56,002 bases of DNA from Geminicoccaceae bacterium (GCA_028279345.1 JANQNY010000081.1:1-56002), one strand, 5' to 3'; positions 45,237 to 54,540 are shown, counted from the stretch's first letter. Notes: generated from the letters alone by a model not told the origin. Made by a program: numbers and translations.

Positions 45237-45779
45237 CTAGGCGCTGCGCCCAAGCATGCGGACAAGGGTCCGATCGCGATCGATGAAATGGTGCTTAAGC
45301 GCCGCCGCGGCGTGCAGGCCGACGGCGAACAGCAAGAACTTGCCGCCAACCTCATGAATGACATGTGCCGGTTCGGCGATGGCCGCGAGCTCCGTCTGTG
45401 CCGGTATGGTCAGGCCCAGAAAGGCGATGTCGCGTCCGTTGTAGAGCGCCATCAGCATGCCAGAAGCGGGCAGCGCCACGCTCAGGGCGACCAGGCAGAT
45501 ATGCAGCACCGCTCGGGCGCGGACGCTCCAGCGCGAGGTCCCAGGTATCGGCGTTGTCGTCGCTTGGCTGGACGACCAAGCTATCCGCCACAGCGCCAGG
45601 ATGAGCGCCGCGACGCCCAGCTGCTTGTGCACGCCGATGAGCCAGGCCTTCTCTGGGCCGCGCGCCATGTCCTCGAGGACAAGCCCTGTCGCCAATAGGA
45701 CGATGATGAGCGCGGCGATTGACCAGTGATTGACGATGGACATCCAGCCAAACGCGTTGCGGGTATCTTTCATCGCCAT
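45237..45779 (-). CDS. Cytochrome b561-type membrane protein
   Basis: A 180-aa protein with four helices. Haem-ligand histidines are in IVNHWSIAALII, IGVHKQLGVAAL, AHVIHEVGGKFLL and VGLHAAAALKHHF. The family oxidises quinol or reduces periplasmic partners such as superoxide. The ATG at 45779 is used; a second ATG two codons later is possible. Its upstream region holds GTAACG repeats that may bind the response regulator encoded at 47351. Confidence 0.9.
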   Translation of the reverse strand: MAMKDTRNAFGWMSIVNHWSIAALIIVLLATGLVLEDMARGPEKAWLIGVHKQLGVAALILALWRIAWSSSQATTTPIPGTSRWSVRARAVLHICLVALSVALPASGMLMALYNGRDIAFLGLTIPAQTELAAIAEPAHVIHEVGGKFLLFAVGLHAAAALKHHFIDRDRTLVRMLGRSA

Positions 45780-45830
45780 CACCGGAGCCCTTTCGAGATC
45801 GATTGGTGCCAGCGATGACAGCATCGGCGC

Positions 45831-45879
45831 GTAACGGCGTGATATGCAAAATACGGCATCTTTGTAACGAAACGTAACG
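45831..45879 (-). promoter_or_regulatory. GTAACG direct repeats upstream of cytochrome b561
   Basis: GTAACG occurs at 45831, 45864 and 45874, all in the same orientation. The last two begin 10 bases apart (one helical turn) and the first 33 bases away (about three turns), so all face one side. On the coding strand this reads CGTTAC-N4-CGTTAC, the form of OmpR/PhoB-class operators. The adjacent two-component system is the natural candidate. Confidence 0.45.
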
Positions 45880-46013
45880 GGCTTGGCCGACGGGTCAGAG
45901 CCGTTCCCTTCATGCCCCAGTCACGCACGCACTCGCCGGTTCGGTCGCGCGCTACGGCGTGGCGCGGACGGTTGGGCGCGGTCGACTCCGGCAGCGCCCG
46001 AACGGCAACGGCG

Positions 46014-47354
46014 CTAGTCGGAACCCCGGTGTCGATCGGTGACGGCGGGGAGTTCCACCCGCGCCTCCAGGCCGCCCAGGGCGCTGTCGGCCAGGCTGAG
46101 CGCGCCGTCGTATAGTTCCGCCAGATCGTTGACGATCGCCAGGCCCAGACCGGCGCCGGGCCCCTTTTCATCGAGCCGCTCGCCGCGCTTAGTCGCCTCC
46201 TCGCGTTGCCGCTGGGTCAGGCCGGAGCCGTTGTCCTCCACGATCAGGAGCAGCCGGCCGCCATCGGCGAGCGCTGTGGCACGCACTTGGCTCCGCGCGT
46301 GACGGCACGCGTTCTCCATCAAATTGCCGACGATCTCCTCGAGATCCTGCACCTCGCCGCGGAAGTCCGGGGCATGAGCGATGTCGACGTGGATGGCCAG
46401 CTCACGCTGCGCGAACAGCCGCTCCAGCCCGTGAGCCACGGCCGACACCACCTTCGCCGTGTCGGCCCGGCTCCGCCGGCCGGCACCGGCGCCCGAGGTG
46501 GCGCGGGCGAGGTGATGGTCGACGATGCCCGCGATGCGATCGGCCTGCGCGACCAGCGGCGCGCCATCCGGCAGGCCGCGCGCGCCCTGACGCAACAGGG
46601 CGAGTTCCGTCTTCAGCGTGTGCGCCAGATTGCCGGCGCTCTTGCGTGCCCAGGCGGTCAAAGCCTGGTCGCGCTCCAGCACGCGGTTGATGGCCTCCGC
46701 AACTGGCAGGATGTCGGAGGGGAAGTTCTCGGGCACGGCCTCGAGGCGGCCGGCTTCGACCTCGACCAGGTCCGCGCGCAAGCGCCGCAATGGCGCAAGG
46801 GCGAACCGCGCAAGGAGGACGATCCCGGCAAGGAGGACGAGGCCCAGGAGCAGGGCGCTGGCTGCGAGCAGCGACGTGAAGGTGGTGATCTCCCGGTCGA
46901 TCTCGCGGCGGTCGAGCAGGACGGCCAGGGTCGCTCGCGTGCCGTCCGCCGCTTGTGTCAGGATCGAGATCGCCCGCAAAGGTTGGTTGTTCGGCCCGTC
47001 GACATTGTCGAACTGCCAATCGACCGGTGTCGATGGCACGCTCAGCTCCAGTGTTTCCAGCCAGCCGCTCGGCATCGACATCGAGCGCTGCCCGGCGGCA
47101 TCGATCCGCCAATACCAGCCGGTGCCGGGCTCACCGAAGTCCGGATGGGCGCGCACCGGCACCACCTCGCCATCGGCCGTGCGCTCGAGCTGCTCGGCGA
47201 GACCTGCGGCAAGCGCCTCGAGCTTGCTGTCGAAGCGGTCGACGACGGCGCCGCGGAATACCAGGACCAGCGCCGTCCCGCCGAGCCCCCAGGCGAAGAG
47301 CAACCACACCAGAGCGGCGACGAGCATGCGCCGCTCCAGGTTCCAGCTGGTCAT
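46014..47354 (-). CDS. Sensor histidine kinase, PhoQ-like
   Basis: A 446-aa kinase. Two membrane helices (about 10-34 and 160-185) flank a periplasmic sensor that has GTGWYWRIDAAG, the pattern of PhoQ-like alphaproteobacterial kinases. HAMP follows, then the H-box with H245 in NLAHTLKTELALL, N-box NLMENACRHA and G-box EDNGSGL and GAGLGLAIVND. The start at 47354 overlaps the regulator stop by 4 bases. It is last in the leftward transcript from mrpA. Confidence 0.93.
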   Translation of the reverse strand: MTSWNLERRMLVAALVWLLFAWGLGGTALVLVFRGAVVDRFDSKLEALAAGLAEQLERTADGEVVPVRAHPDFGEPGTGWYWRIDAAGQRSMSMPSGWLETLELSVPSTPVDWQFDNVDGPNNQPLRAISILTQAADGTRATLAVLLDRREIDREITTFTSLLAASALLLGLVLLAGIVLLARFALAPLRRLRADLVEVEAGRLEAVPENFPSDILPVAEAINRVLERDQALTAWARKSAGNLAHTLKTELALLRQGARGLPDGAPLVAQADRIAGIVDHHLARATSGAGAGRRSRADTAKVVSAVAHGLERLFAQRELAIHVDIAHAPDFRGEVQDLEEIVGNLMENACRHARSQVRATALADGGRLLLIVEDNGSGLTQRQREEATKRGERLDEKGPGAGLGLAIVNDLAELYDGALSLADSALGGLEARVELPAVTDRHRGSD

Positions 47355-48016
47355 GCGCGCGGCGGACCCAAACGATAGCCCTGGCCGCGGATGGTGTGGA
47401 TGATGTTGATGCTCAGCTTGCGGCGGATGCGGCTGATCAGCACGTCGATGACGTTCGATTCGCGATCGCTGTACCGGTCGTAGACATGGGCAGCGAGCGT
47501 CTGGCGGCTGATCACGCGGTTCGCGTGGTGCATCAGATAGGCAAAGATCCGGAACTCCTGTGGCGTCAGGTCGACCGGCATGCCGTTGTCGACAATCCGT
47601 CCTTCGGACGTATAGAGCTGCACGGGACCGCAGGTGAGGACGGCCGAGGCCTGACCCGCCGAGCGGCGGATGAGGGCGCGGAGCCGCAAGACGACTTCGT
47701 CCATCTCGAACGGCTTCACCACATAGTCGTCCGCGCCGGCGTTGAAGCCGGCGAGCTTGTCGGACCAACGCGAGCGGGCGGTGAGGATGAGGACGGGGGT
47801 CTCGCACCCTTCGTCGCGCCAGCGGTGCAGCACCGACATGCCGTCGATCTGCGGTAGCCCCAGATCCAAGACGATGGCGTCATAGGGCTCGGCGAGGCCG
47901 TACTTCAACGCCTCCATGCCGTCCTCCGCCTGATCGACGGCGAAGCCTGACACCTCCAGCGTTCGGCAGAGCGCACGCCGCAGGTCGGGTTGATCTTCGC
48001 AGACGAGGATGCGCAT
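47351..48016 (-). CDS. PhoP/QseB-like response regulator
   Basis: A 221-aa OmpR-family regulator. EDQPD at 7-11, phosphoacceptor D51 in AIVLDLGLPQIDG, conserved K in VVKPFEMDEV; the DNA-binding domain ends NVIDVLISRIRRKL and GQGYRLGPP. It begins only 6 bases after mrpG and overlaps the kinase gene by 4, so the two-component system is cotranscribed with the antiporter. Confidence 0.95.
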   Translation of the reverse strand: MRILVCEDQPDLRRALCRTLEVSGFAVDQAEDGMEALKYGLAEPYDAIVLDLGLPQIDGMSVLHRWRDEGCETPVLILTARSRWSDKLAGFNAGADDYVVKPFEMDEVVLRLRALIRRSAGQASAVLTCGPVQLYTSEGRIVDNGMPVDLTPQEFRIFAYLMHHANRVISRQTLAAHVYDRYSDRESNVIDVLISRIRRKLSINIIHTIRGQGYRLGPPRA

Positions 48017-48022
48017 CGCTTC

Positions 48023-48406
48023 TCAATCCAGCTGTCGAGGGAATGGATCGGTACGGTTGCGGTCGGCCGGCTCGGGGGCCGTTGCCGCAGGCTCGCCTTC
48101 CGGCCGCCACTGCCAAGGTTCGAGCCCCGAACGGTAGGCTGCACGACTGATGAGGTGGGCGCCGATGGGTGCCGTCAGCAACAAGAAGGCGAAGACGGCG
48201 AGGCCCTTGCTCACGACACCGGCGTCGGCACCGACGAAGACGAGGGAAAGCACGACGAGCAGCACGCCGAGCGTCCCCGCTTTGGTCGACGAGTGCATGC
48301 GGATATAGACGTCGGGCATTCGGAGGACGCCCAGCGCGGCGAGGAAACAGAGGGCTCCGCCGAGGATCAGGCACACCGCCGCCAGGACCTCGAGGAGCCC
48401 GCTCAC
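48023..48406 (-). CDS. mrpG: Mrp-type Na+/H+ antiporter subunit G
   Basis: A 127-aa protein with three helices. The family motif GVLRMPDVYIRMHSSTKAGTLG is present. The C-terminal tail (EPWQWRPEGEPAATAPE) is hydrophilic and longer than usual. The start overlaps the mrpF stop by 4 bases. Confidence 0.95.
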   Translation of the reverse strand: MSGLLEVLAAVCLILGGALCFLAALGVLRMPDVYIRMHSSTKAGTLGVLLVVLSLVFVGADAGVVSKGLAVFAFLLLTAPIGAHLISRAAYRSGLEPWQWRPEGEPAATAPEPADRNRTDPFPRQLD

Positions 48407-48714
48407 TCGTCGTCCTCCTTGGCGTTGGCGGGGGCGCGGTCGATGAAGCGAGCAAACGCGACGGTGGCGAGAAAGCCCACCAGCGCGAGGGCGACGGCCG
48501 CGTCCAGGTAGGCGCCGATGCCCGTGGCGAGCGCGAAGAGTGCCAAGAAAGCGACGATCAGCATGGTCAGCAGGTCGAGGGCGACCACACGGTCCGGCAG
48601 GGTCGGGCCGAGCACCAGACGCACCGACGTCAACACGAAGGCGAGGATCAAGAGGATGGTGGCGAGGTCGACGGCGATGGCCATCAGGCCCGTCAGCTCC
48701 GTGTCGATGATCAT
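48403..48714 (-). CDS. mrpF: Mrp-type Na+/H+ antiporter subunit F
   Basis: A 103-aa protein with three helices (LATILLILAFVLTSVRLVLG, VVALDLLTMLIVAFLALFAL, AVALALVGFLATVAFARF), including the conserved GPTLPDRVVALDLL. ATG at 48714 overlaps the mrpE stop by 4 bases; the longer frame runs antisense to nothing useful. Confidence 0.95.
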   Translation of the reverse strand: MIIDTELTGLMAIAVDLATILLILAFVLTSVRLVLGPTLPDRVVALDLLTMLIVAFLALFALATGIGAYLDAAVALALVGFLATVAFARFIDRAPANAKEDDE

Positions 48715-49184
48715 CTGAGCGCCTCCATCACGCGCCGCTCCATGCCTCGCTTGAGGTCGCGGATCACCTCGTCCGGCTCCTCGGCGAACATCGCGTGGAT
48801 GAGCAGCTCCTTCTTGTCGGGACTGACATCGACGCTGAGCGTGCCGGGCGTGAGGGAGATCAGGTTCGCCGTGAGCATGATCGCCAGGTCGCCCTCGCAA
48901 TCGAGCGGCATCCGCAGCATGCGCGGTCGGGAGTGAATCTCTGGCGTGATGACGTCGTGGATCACCGCCACGCTCGACCGCACGAGGTCGTAGAAGAAGA
49001 AGAAGAAGAGCCCGATCGAGCTGAGCGTGCGCCGGAAGTACGCGGTGGGACCGAACAGGGGCCGTGTCGCGTAGAGCGCCAAAAAGCCCGCGCCGTAGCC
49101 GAGCATGAGGTTGACGACGTCGAAGCTGCCGCTCACGGCAGCCCAGCCCATGGCGATCAGGAGGTTGAGCGCGTAGAGGTTCAC
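48711..49184 (-). CDS. mrpE: Mrp-type Na+/H+ antiporter subunit E
   Basis: A 157-aa protein. N-terminal helices LNLLIAMGWAAVSGSFDVVN and LMLGYGAGFLALY, then the cytoplasmic part with LMLTANLISLTPGTLSVDVS-type sequence (here IMLTANLISLTPGTLSVDVS) and HAMFAEEPDEVIRDLK. Both junctions overlap by 4 bases. Confidence 0.95.
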   Translation of the reverse strand: MNLYALNLLIAMGWAAVSGSFDVVNLMLGYGAGFLALYATRPLFGPTAYFRRTLSSIGLFFFFFYDLVRSSVAVIHDVITPEIHSRPRMLRMPLDCEGDLAIMLTANLISLTPGTLSVDVSPDKKELLIHAMFAEEPDEVIRDLKRGMERRVMEALR

Positions 49185-50680
49185 CGGTTCTCTCCCAGCA
49201 CCGCACCGACATAAGCGTGTGGATCGAGCAGTTGTTCCGCGGCGACCACCGACACGCCGTAGAACGGACCGGCGATCAGGCCGATCGCGACGGTGATGAG
49301 CGCGAGCGCGACGATGGGTGTGAGCAGCGACCAGCGCTCGGCGCGCGAAAGCGTCATGGTTGCCGCCGCGTCCGGTTGCGGATGGGGCTTCCAGAAGGCT
49401 TCGAGCCAGATCTTGGACATCGAGAAGACGGTCAGGAGGCCCACCAACAGGGCAAGGAAGGCCGGGATGTAGTAGGCTGCATCAAGGCTCGCCTTGACGA
49501 TGACGAGCTTGGCCCAGAAGCCGGACAAGGGCGGAATGCCGGCGAGCGACAGCGCGGGTATCAGGAACAGCACGCCGAGCCAGGGGGTTCTGGCCCACAA
49601 GCCGCCGATGTGGCCGAGCTCCTCCGAGCCCGTGAGCTTGCGCACCACGCCGCCGACGAGGAACAGATTTGCTTTCACAACGATGTGGTGGAGAATGTAG
49701 AAGATGGCGCCGACAAGCGCCAAAGGCGTGAACACGGCAAGCCCCAAGATCATGTAGCCGATCTGGCTGATGATGTGGAACGACAGGATGCGGCGGATGT
49801 CGTTCTGCGCGGCAGCTCCTAAGACGCCCGTGAGCATCGTCAGCGACGCCGACCACAGAAGCAGATTCTGGATGAGCGGTAGGGTCGAGGCGTCGTAGAC
49901 CAGCGTGAAGACGCGGATGAGCGCGTAGACGCCGACCTTGGTCAGGAGCGCCGCGAACACGGCGGACACCGTCACCGATGGCGTGTGGTAGGAGGCGGGC
50001 AACCAGAAGAACACCGGGAACAGGGCCGCCTTGGCGCCGAACGCGAAGAGGAACATGGCGGCGGTGGTGAGCACGATGACCGGGTTTTCGAGCGTGGGCA
50101 CGACCTGGTGGAGGTCGGCCATGTTCAGCGTGCCCGTGGCGCCGTAGAGGAGCCCGACGCCGCTCAGGAACGCCAAGGTCGCGATGAGGTTGAGGGCGAC
50201 GTATTTGACCGTGCCATCGATCTGGTCGCCTCGGCTGCCGAGCCCGAGGAGCCCGAAGGAGGCGATCACCATGACCTCGAACCAGACATAAAGGTTGAAG
50301 AGGTCACCTGCGAGGAAGGCCCCGGTCACACCGAGCAGCAACGCGTGCAGCAGCGTGTGGTGGCCGAGCCGTTCGGCGTCGCGGTCGACGTCGCCCAGGC
50401 CGTAGACGGAGACGGCGAGTGCGATGATGCCGGTGATGACCACCATGGCCGCGCTCAACAGGTCGGCCACTAGCGTGATGCCGAACGGCGCCGGCCAGCC
50501 GCCCATCTGCGCGGCGACGGGACCGTTCGCCACGACCTGGGCGCCGAGGGCGAGGCTAGCCAAGAGCAGGAGCGCACTCCCGGCAATGCTGACACTGCGC
50601 TGGAGATCAGCGTTGCGGCGTACTGCGAAGCTCACGACGAAGGTCGCGAGCGGCACGACCAGGCACAAGGTCAACAGCAT
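49181..50680 (-). CDS. mrpD: Mrp-type Na+/H+ antiporter subunit D
   Basis: A 499-aa homologue of respiratory complex I NuoN/NuoM-type subunits with about fourteen helices. It has NLYVWFEVMVIASFGLLGLG with the conserved glutamate, and the proton-channel lysine in FAFGAKAALFPVFFWLPASY. It follows mrpC after 1 base. It is one of the two large ion-translocating subunits. Confidence 0.96.
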   Translation of the reverse strand: MLLTLCLVVPLATFVVSFAVRRNADLQRSVSIAGSALLLLASLALGAQVVANGPVAAQMGGWPAPFGITLVADLLSAAMVVITGIIALAVSVYGLGDVDRDAERLGHHTLLHALLLGVTGAFLAGDLFNLYVWFEVMVIASFGLLGLGSRGDQIDGTVKYVALNLIATLAFLSGVGLLYGATGTLNMADLHQVVPTLENPVIVLTTAAMFLFAFGAKAALFPVFFWLPASYHTPSVTVSAVFAALLTKVGVYALIRVFTLVYDASTLPLIQNLLLWSASLTMLTGVLGAAAQNDIRRILSFHIISQIGYMILGLAVFTPLALVGAIFYILHHIVVKANLFLVGGVVRKLTGSEELGHIGGLWARTPWLGVLFLIPALSLAGIPPLSGFWAKLVIVKASLDAAYYIPAFLALLVGLLTVFSMSKIWLEAFWKPHPQPDAAATMTLSRAERWSLLTPIVALALITVAIGLIAGPFYGVSVVAAEQLLDPHAYVGAVLGENR

Positions 50681-50681
50681 G

Positions 50682-51044
50682 TCAGCGCGCGCCCTCGTCG
50701 GGCTCGGCGAGCCGCATGGCGTCGCCCTCGACGGTGCCGAGGCTGCGGTTAGCGCGGTGAACGAGCACCAAGGTAAAGGCCAGGAGGCCGAAGCCGATCA
50801 CGATGGCGGTCAAGATCAGTGCCTGGGGGAGCGCGTTGGCGACGGTCTCGAGCGGCCCGGCCTCGCCGGGAGCGATCAAGGGTGGTGCGCCATAGGTCAG
50901 GCGGCCGGCGGCGAAGATCACGAGGTTCGCCGCGTTGCTGAGCAAGGCGAGGCCGAACAGAAAGCGGACCATATTGCCGCTGAGCATCAAATAGGCACCG
51001 CAGGTGACGACAATGCCGACGAGGATGGAAAGTGCTATTTCCAT
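50682..51044 (-). CDS. mrpC: Mrp-type Na+/H+ antiporter subunit C
   Basis: A 120-aa NuoK homologue with three helices: LSILVGIVVTCGAYLMLSGN, FLFGLALLSNAANLVIFAAG and ALPQALILTAIVIGFGLLAF. It starts 3 bases after mrpB. Confidence 0.96.
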   Translation of the reverse strand: MEIALSILVGIVVTCGAYLMLSGNMVRFLFGLALLSNAANLVIFAAGRLTYGAPPLIAPGEAGPLETVANALPQALILTAIVIGFGLLAFTLVLVHRANRSLGTVEGDAMRLAEPDEGAR

Positions 51045-51047
51045 GGC

Positions 51048-51497
51048 TCAGTCCTCGCCCTCGTTCTCTTCGGCGACGTCGGCCTCGAGCGCGAACAGGA
51101 TCGACAGCACCGACCCTACGACCACCAGATAGACGCCCACATCGAACACCAGCACCGAGCCGATCGGCAGACCCGCCTTCGAGCCGTCGTCGGCGGTCGT
51201 CAGGAGTGGCCAGAGGCCCTTCAGAAGGACGCCCGACTGCACGAGGCCCCAAAGCCCGGCGAGCGTGCTCATGGCGAGCCCAACGACGGCGATCGTCGGC
51301 GGCGACAGGCTGAGCGCGCGCAGTGTCGCAGGCACGCCCATCGCCTTGGCGTAGAGGGCGAAGGCGGTGGCAGCGACGAGGCCGCCGATGAAGCCGCCGC
51401 CGGGTTCATTGTGCCCACGCAACAGGATGAAGATCGAAAACGCGACCATCAGTGGCGTCACGATCCGTGTCGCGGCGGAGAGAATGATCGAGTTCAT
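51048..51497 (-). CDS. mrpB: Mrp-type Na+/H+ antiporter subunit B
   Basis: A 149-aa protein with four helices. ILLRGHNEPGGGFIGGLVAA is the signature of MrpB. The end is acidic (LEADVAEENEGED). Its start overlaps the mrpA stop by 4 bases. Confidence 0.96.
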   Translation of the reverse strand: MNSIILSAATRIVTPLMVAFSIFILLRGHNEPGGGFIGGLVAATAFALYAKAMGVPATLRALSLSPPTIAVVGLAMSTLAGLWGLVQSGVLLKGLWPLLTTADDGSKAGLPIGSVLVFDVGVYLVVVGSVLSILFALEADVAEENEGED

Positions 51498-53770
51498 CGC
51501 CGGTCCTCCGCAGCGGTCAGCATTCGAGACCTGAGAAGCGCTAGGACGCCCAGAGCCGCGATGACGACGACGGCGATCTCACCGAGCGTGTCGAGAGCGC
51601 GGAAGTCGACCAAGATGACATTGACGATGTTTCGGCCGAAGGCTTCCGGCACGCTCGTTACTTCGAAGAAATCGCTCACCCGGCGATCGAGGTCGACCGA
51701 GAGCACGGCGAACAGCGTGAGGGTCGTGCCTGTGCCGAGCGCGCCGGCAAGGCCCAGATGACGCCAGCGGATTCGCGCGCCCGTCGTGGGCGCGAGACGC
51801 GGCAGCTTCAAGAGCGCCACCGCGACGATCACGACGAACAAGGTCTCGACCAGCAGCTGCGTCATCGCCACGTCGATCGCACCGTAGAGGACGAAGATCG
51901 CCGCCACCGTGCCCCCGAGCAGGCCGAGCGCCAGGATGGCAAGCAGGCTCGACGTCGTGGCCGCCGTGGCGATCGCCCCGAAGCCCGCCAGTGCGAGCAT
52001 CGTCCATTCGATCAGCGTCGGCATGCGGCCGGCCTGCGGCAGCACGGCAAAGCCGCCGGCGATCAACGCCGACCAGAGCAGAGCTGCCAACGTGGCTGTC
52101 GTCCAGAAAAGGTAGTGCGTCAGCCGTCCCGGCTGGATGACGCGGGTCTGGCCCGTAGCGATCGCCTTCAGGCCTGTGAGCGCTCGATCGTAACCGTGCT
52201 CGGCGGTCCAGATGCCGCGTTGGTCCAAACGCGTGAGTGCCGCGCGGATCCGCGCGAGATTGAAGTAGAGCACGATGCCGATGATGAAGGTGAGGATACT
52301 CAGCATGAGTGGCACGTTGACCCCGTGCCAGAGCTTGAACTGCTTGGCGACTAGGTCGCCGCTCATGACGGTCGCGGTCGGGTTGATCAGCGCGCTGCCG
52401 ACCAAGTCAGGCGCTAAACCGAAGATGAGGCCGCCAATCGCCAGAAATGCCGGCCCGATCCACATGGCGAAGGGAGGGTCTGCGGGCTGCTCCGCCAGCG
52501 AGCGTCGCCTGCCGTAAAAGGGCTTGATCGCCACGGCTGCGGCGATCGCGACCATCATTGCGTTCGCCAAGACGGCGAAGGTCACGACCAGCAACGGCTC
52601 GGATGCCACTGCCAACGCGCCCTCGTATTTGAGCTCTTTGCCGACGAAGCCCAAAAACGGCGGAAAGCCTGCCATCGACAGGGCGGCAAGGCTGGCGATG
52701 ATCCATGTTCGCCACATCGGCAGAGCGAGGCCACCGAGCGCGTCGATCTCGCGTGAGCCCGCCTTCTTGTCGAGCATGCCAACGGTCAGAAACAGGGCCG
52801 CCTTGTAGAAGGCGTGCACCACGAGAAAGGTGGCTGCAGCGGTGAGCGCGATGGGCGCGGCGCCGCCCAGGAACATGGTGATCGTGCCGAGCGCCATCAC
52901 CGTGGTGTGGGCGAGGGCCAGCTTGAGATCGGTCTGCCGCAAGGCCCAGATCGAGCCGATCACCGCGGTCACGCCACCGACGATCGTGAGGCTCCACAGC
53001 CAAGGCTCGGTGCCCCCGAGCGTCGGCGTCATGCGCGCCAGCAGGTAAACACCGGCCTTCACCATGGTGGCGGAATGCAGGTACGCGCTTACCGGCGTCG
53101 GCGCCGCCATGGCGTTGGGCAGCCAGAAATGAAACGGAAACTGCGCCGACTTCGTGAACGCGCCCAACAGAAACAGGGTCAGTATCGGCAGATATAGGCT
53201 GTGCTCTTTGATGGTGTCCGCGACCAGCGGCAGCGTTGACGCCTCGTAAGTGCCACCGACGATGCCGAGGAGGAGGATGCCCGCCAGCAAGGCAAGCCCG
53301 CCGGCACCCGTCACCAAGAGCGCTTGAAGCGCCTTGTTGCGCGCCGATTCCTGCTCGTGGTCGAAGCCGACCAGCAGGAAAGACGTGATCGTCGTCAGCT
53401 CCCAGAAGACGAACATCAAGATGAGGTTGTCCGCGAGCACGAGGCCGAGCATCGAGATCTCGAACAGCACCAGCAGCACGAGCAGACGAACGAGCTTGGG
53501 ATGCCCTTTGAAGTAGCTCGCAGAATAGGCGAAGACGATCGCCCCGATCCCGGTGATCAGCAACGCGAAGGTGAGGCTGAGGCCGTCGATCAGGAACGAC
53601 AGCTCGACGCCGAGCCCCGGAATCCAGGGCCAGGAGACGCGCATGACGTTGTAGTCAGCGATGGTCGGAACGAGCGTGGCGAAACCCGCGGCGACCAGCG
53701 CCGATAACGCCGCTGGCAGATAGCGCAACACTAAGGAGCCGGGCCCGACGGCGGACGACAGAGCGGACAA
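51494..53770 (-). CDS. mrpA: Mrp-type Na+/H+ antiporter subunit A
   Basis: A 758-aa NuoL-like protein with the long C-terminal extension that marks the seven-gene (group 1) Mrp complex. It has LILMFVFWELTTITSFLLVGF with the conserved glutamate, the lysine channel segment FLLGAFTKSAQFPFHFWLP and HSATMVKAGVYLLARM. The extension has NVILVDFRALDTLGEIAVVV. It is the first gene of the leftward operon. The complex exchanges cytoplasmic Na+ for protons and supports alkaline or salt tolerance. Confidence 0.97.
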   Translation of the reverse strand: MSALSSAVGPGSLVLRYLPAALSALVAAGFATLVPTIADYNVMRVSWPWIPGLGVELSFLIDGLSLTFALLITGIGAIVFAYSASYFKGHPKLVRLLVLLVLFEISMLGLVLADNLILMFVFWELTTITSFLLVGFDHEQESARNKALQALLVTGAGGLALLAGILLLGIVGGTYEASTLPLVADTIKEHSLYLPILTLFLLGAFTKSAQFPFHFWLPNAMAAPTPVSAYLHSATMVKAGVYLLARMTPTLGGTEPWLWSLTIVGGVTAVIGSIWALRQTDLKLALAHTTVMALGTITMFLGGAAPIALTAAATFLVVHAFYKAALFLTVGMLDKKAGSREIDALGGLALPMWRTWIIASLAALSMAGFPPFLGFVGKELKYEGALAVASEPLLVVTFAVLANAMMVAIAAAVAIKPFYGRRRSLAEQPADPPFAMWIGPAFLAIGGLIFGLAPDLVGSALINPTATVMSGDLVAKQFKLWHGVNVPLMLSILTFIIGIVLYFNLARIRAALTRLDQRGIWTAEHGYDRALTGLKAIATGQTRVIQPGRLTHYLFWTTATLAALLWSALIAGGFAVLPQAGRMPTLIEWTMLALAGFGAIATAATTSSLLAILALGLLGGTVAAIFVLYGAIDVAMTQLLVETLFVVIVAVALLKLPRLAPTTGARIRWRHLGLAGALGTGTTLTLFAVLSVDLDRRVSDFFEVTSVPEAFGRNIVNVILVDFRALDTLGEIAVVVIAALGVLALLRSRMLTAAEDRR

Positions 53771-54020
53771 GGCGGACTCCCGGTCAGCGGGGCAAAGGAC
53801 AATAGGCGCTCAAGGGCACCTAGGGGTTTTGAGTGAACTCTTCATGAATAGCTCATTCAAGTAGTCGGCACATTCGCAGATGGCTACCGGTCGCTGTGCG
53901 ACGATCGGGCCATTGTGCCTTCCGCATCCCATCCTTCCAACGAGCAATGGCGATGCCGCGACCACCGCGGCACGATGACGTTCCTAGGCGGCACCACGGA
54001 GCCAACACAAGAGGGGCAGG
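53771..54020. other. Divergent intergenic region upstream of mrpA
   Basis: 250 bases between mrpA and the rightward hypothetical gene. It contains a TTGAAT sequence and a loose inverted repeat (TGAAT-N5-ATTCA) near 53845-53860 on the minus strand that may be part of the mrp promoter. No gene was supported, and no GTAACG repeat was seen here. Confidence 0.35.
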
Positions 54021-54410
54021 ATGTCGGTCGAACCACGTACCTGGATCGTCGGTCTCAACGATGCCGAAGGTCTCGTCACGCATTGTCTGCTCTCGCTGGA
54101 GGCGCGTTTTGCGCTGCCCGAGACGGTCACCGTCTGCATCGGCGACCGCTGCCGTGCCCAAAGTGCCAACGCCGCGGGGCGGGTGTTGGGCATCGTCGCC
54201 GACCCGCCCGGCGCGGCGCCGGACTTTTTGGGCCTCTTGCGCGGTGCTGAGGCACGCGCGGCGGTCGAAGAGCGTGCGCCGGTTGCTGCCACCGTCGCGA
54301 TCGGTGTCGCCCGCGGGCGCCTGAACGCTGTGGACGATGCGGTCAACCTCGCAGTGACCACGCTGATCGACTGGGGACACGACGTCACCACGCGCACGTT
54401 GGCCCAGTGA
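54021..54410 (+). CDS. Hypothetical protein, 129 aa
   Basis: Starts at ATG behind AGGGGCAGG, a good ribosome site. The product is soluble, with no signal peptide: MSVEPRTWIVGLNDAEGL, two cysteines close together (THCLLS, VCIGDRCRA), and an alpha-helical end. No family recognised. The opposite strand is also open here, but without a ribosome site. Confidence 0.55.
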   Translation: MSVEPRTWIVGLNDAEGLVTHCLLSLEARFALPETVTVCIGDRCRAQSANAAGRVLGIVADPPGAAPDFLGLLRGAEARAAVEERAPVAATVAIGVARGRLNAVDDAVNLAVTTLIDWGHDVTTRTLAQ

Positions 54411-54540
54411 CGGCGGGCCGCGGCCCATTGCACCGATGGATGGTTGCACGGTCGGGAATAGATCGCTCGAGCATTCGTTAGGACGGTCAAGACGACAACG
54501 ACGTCCCGTGCCATGCGGGCGCTAACGCTACGGGAACACC

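Noticed and set aside
48795..49214. Plus-strand frames across the mrp operon
   Set aside because: Antisense shadows of mrpE and mrpD; the minus-strand genes are full length with conserved motifs and overlapping junctions.
53853..54514. Minus-strand frames opposite the 129-aa hypothetical gene
   Set aside because: No ribosome site; the plus-strand frame has a good one and a more natural composition.
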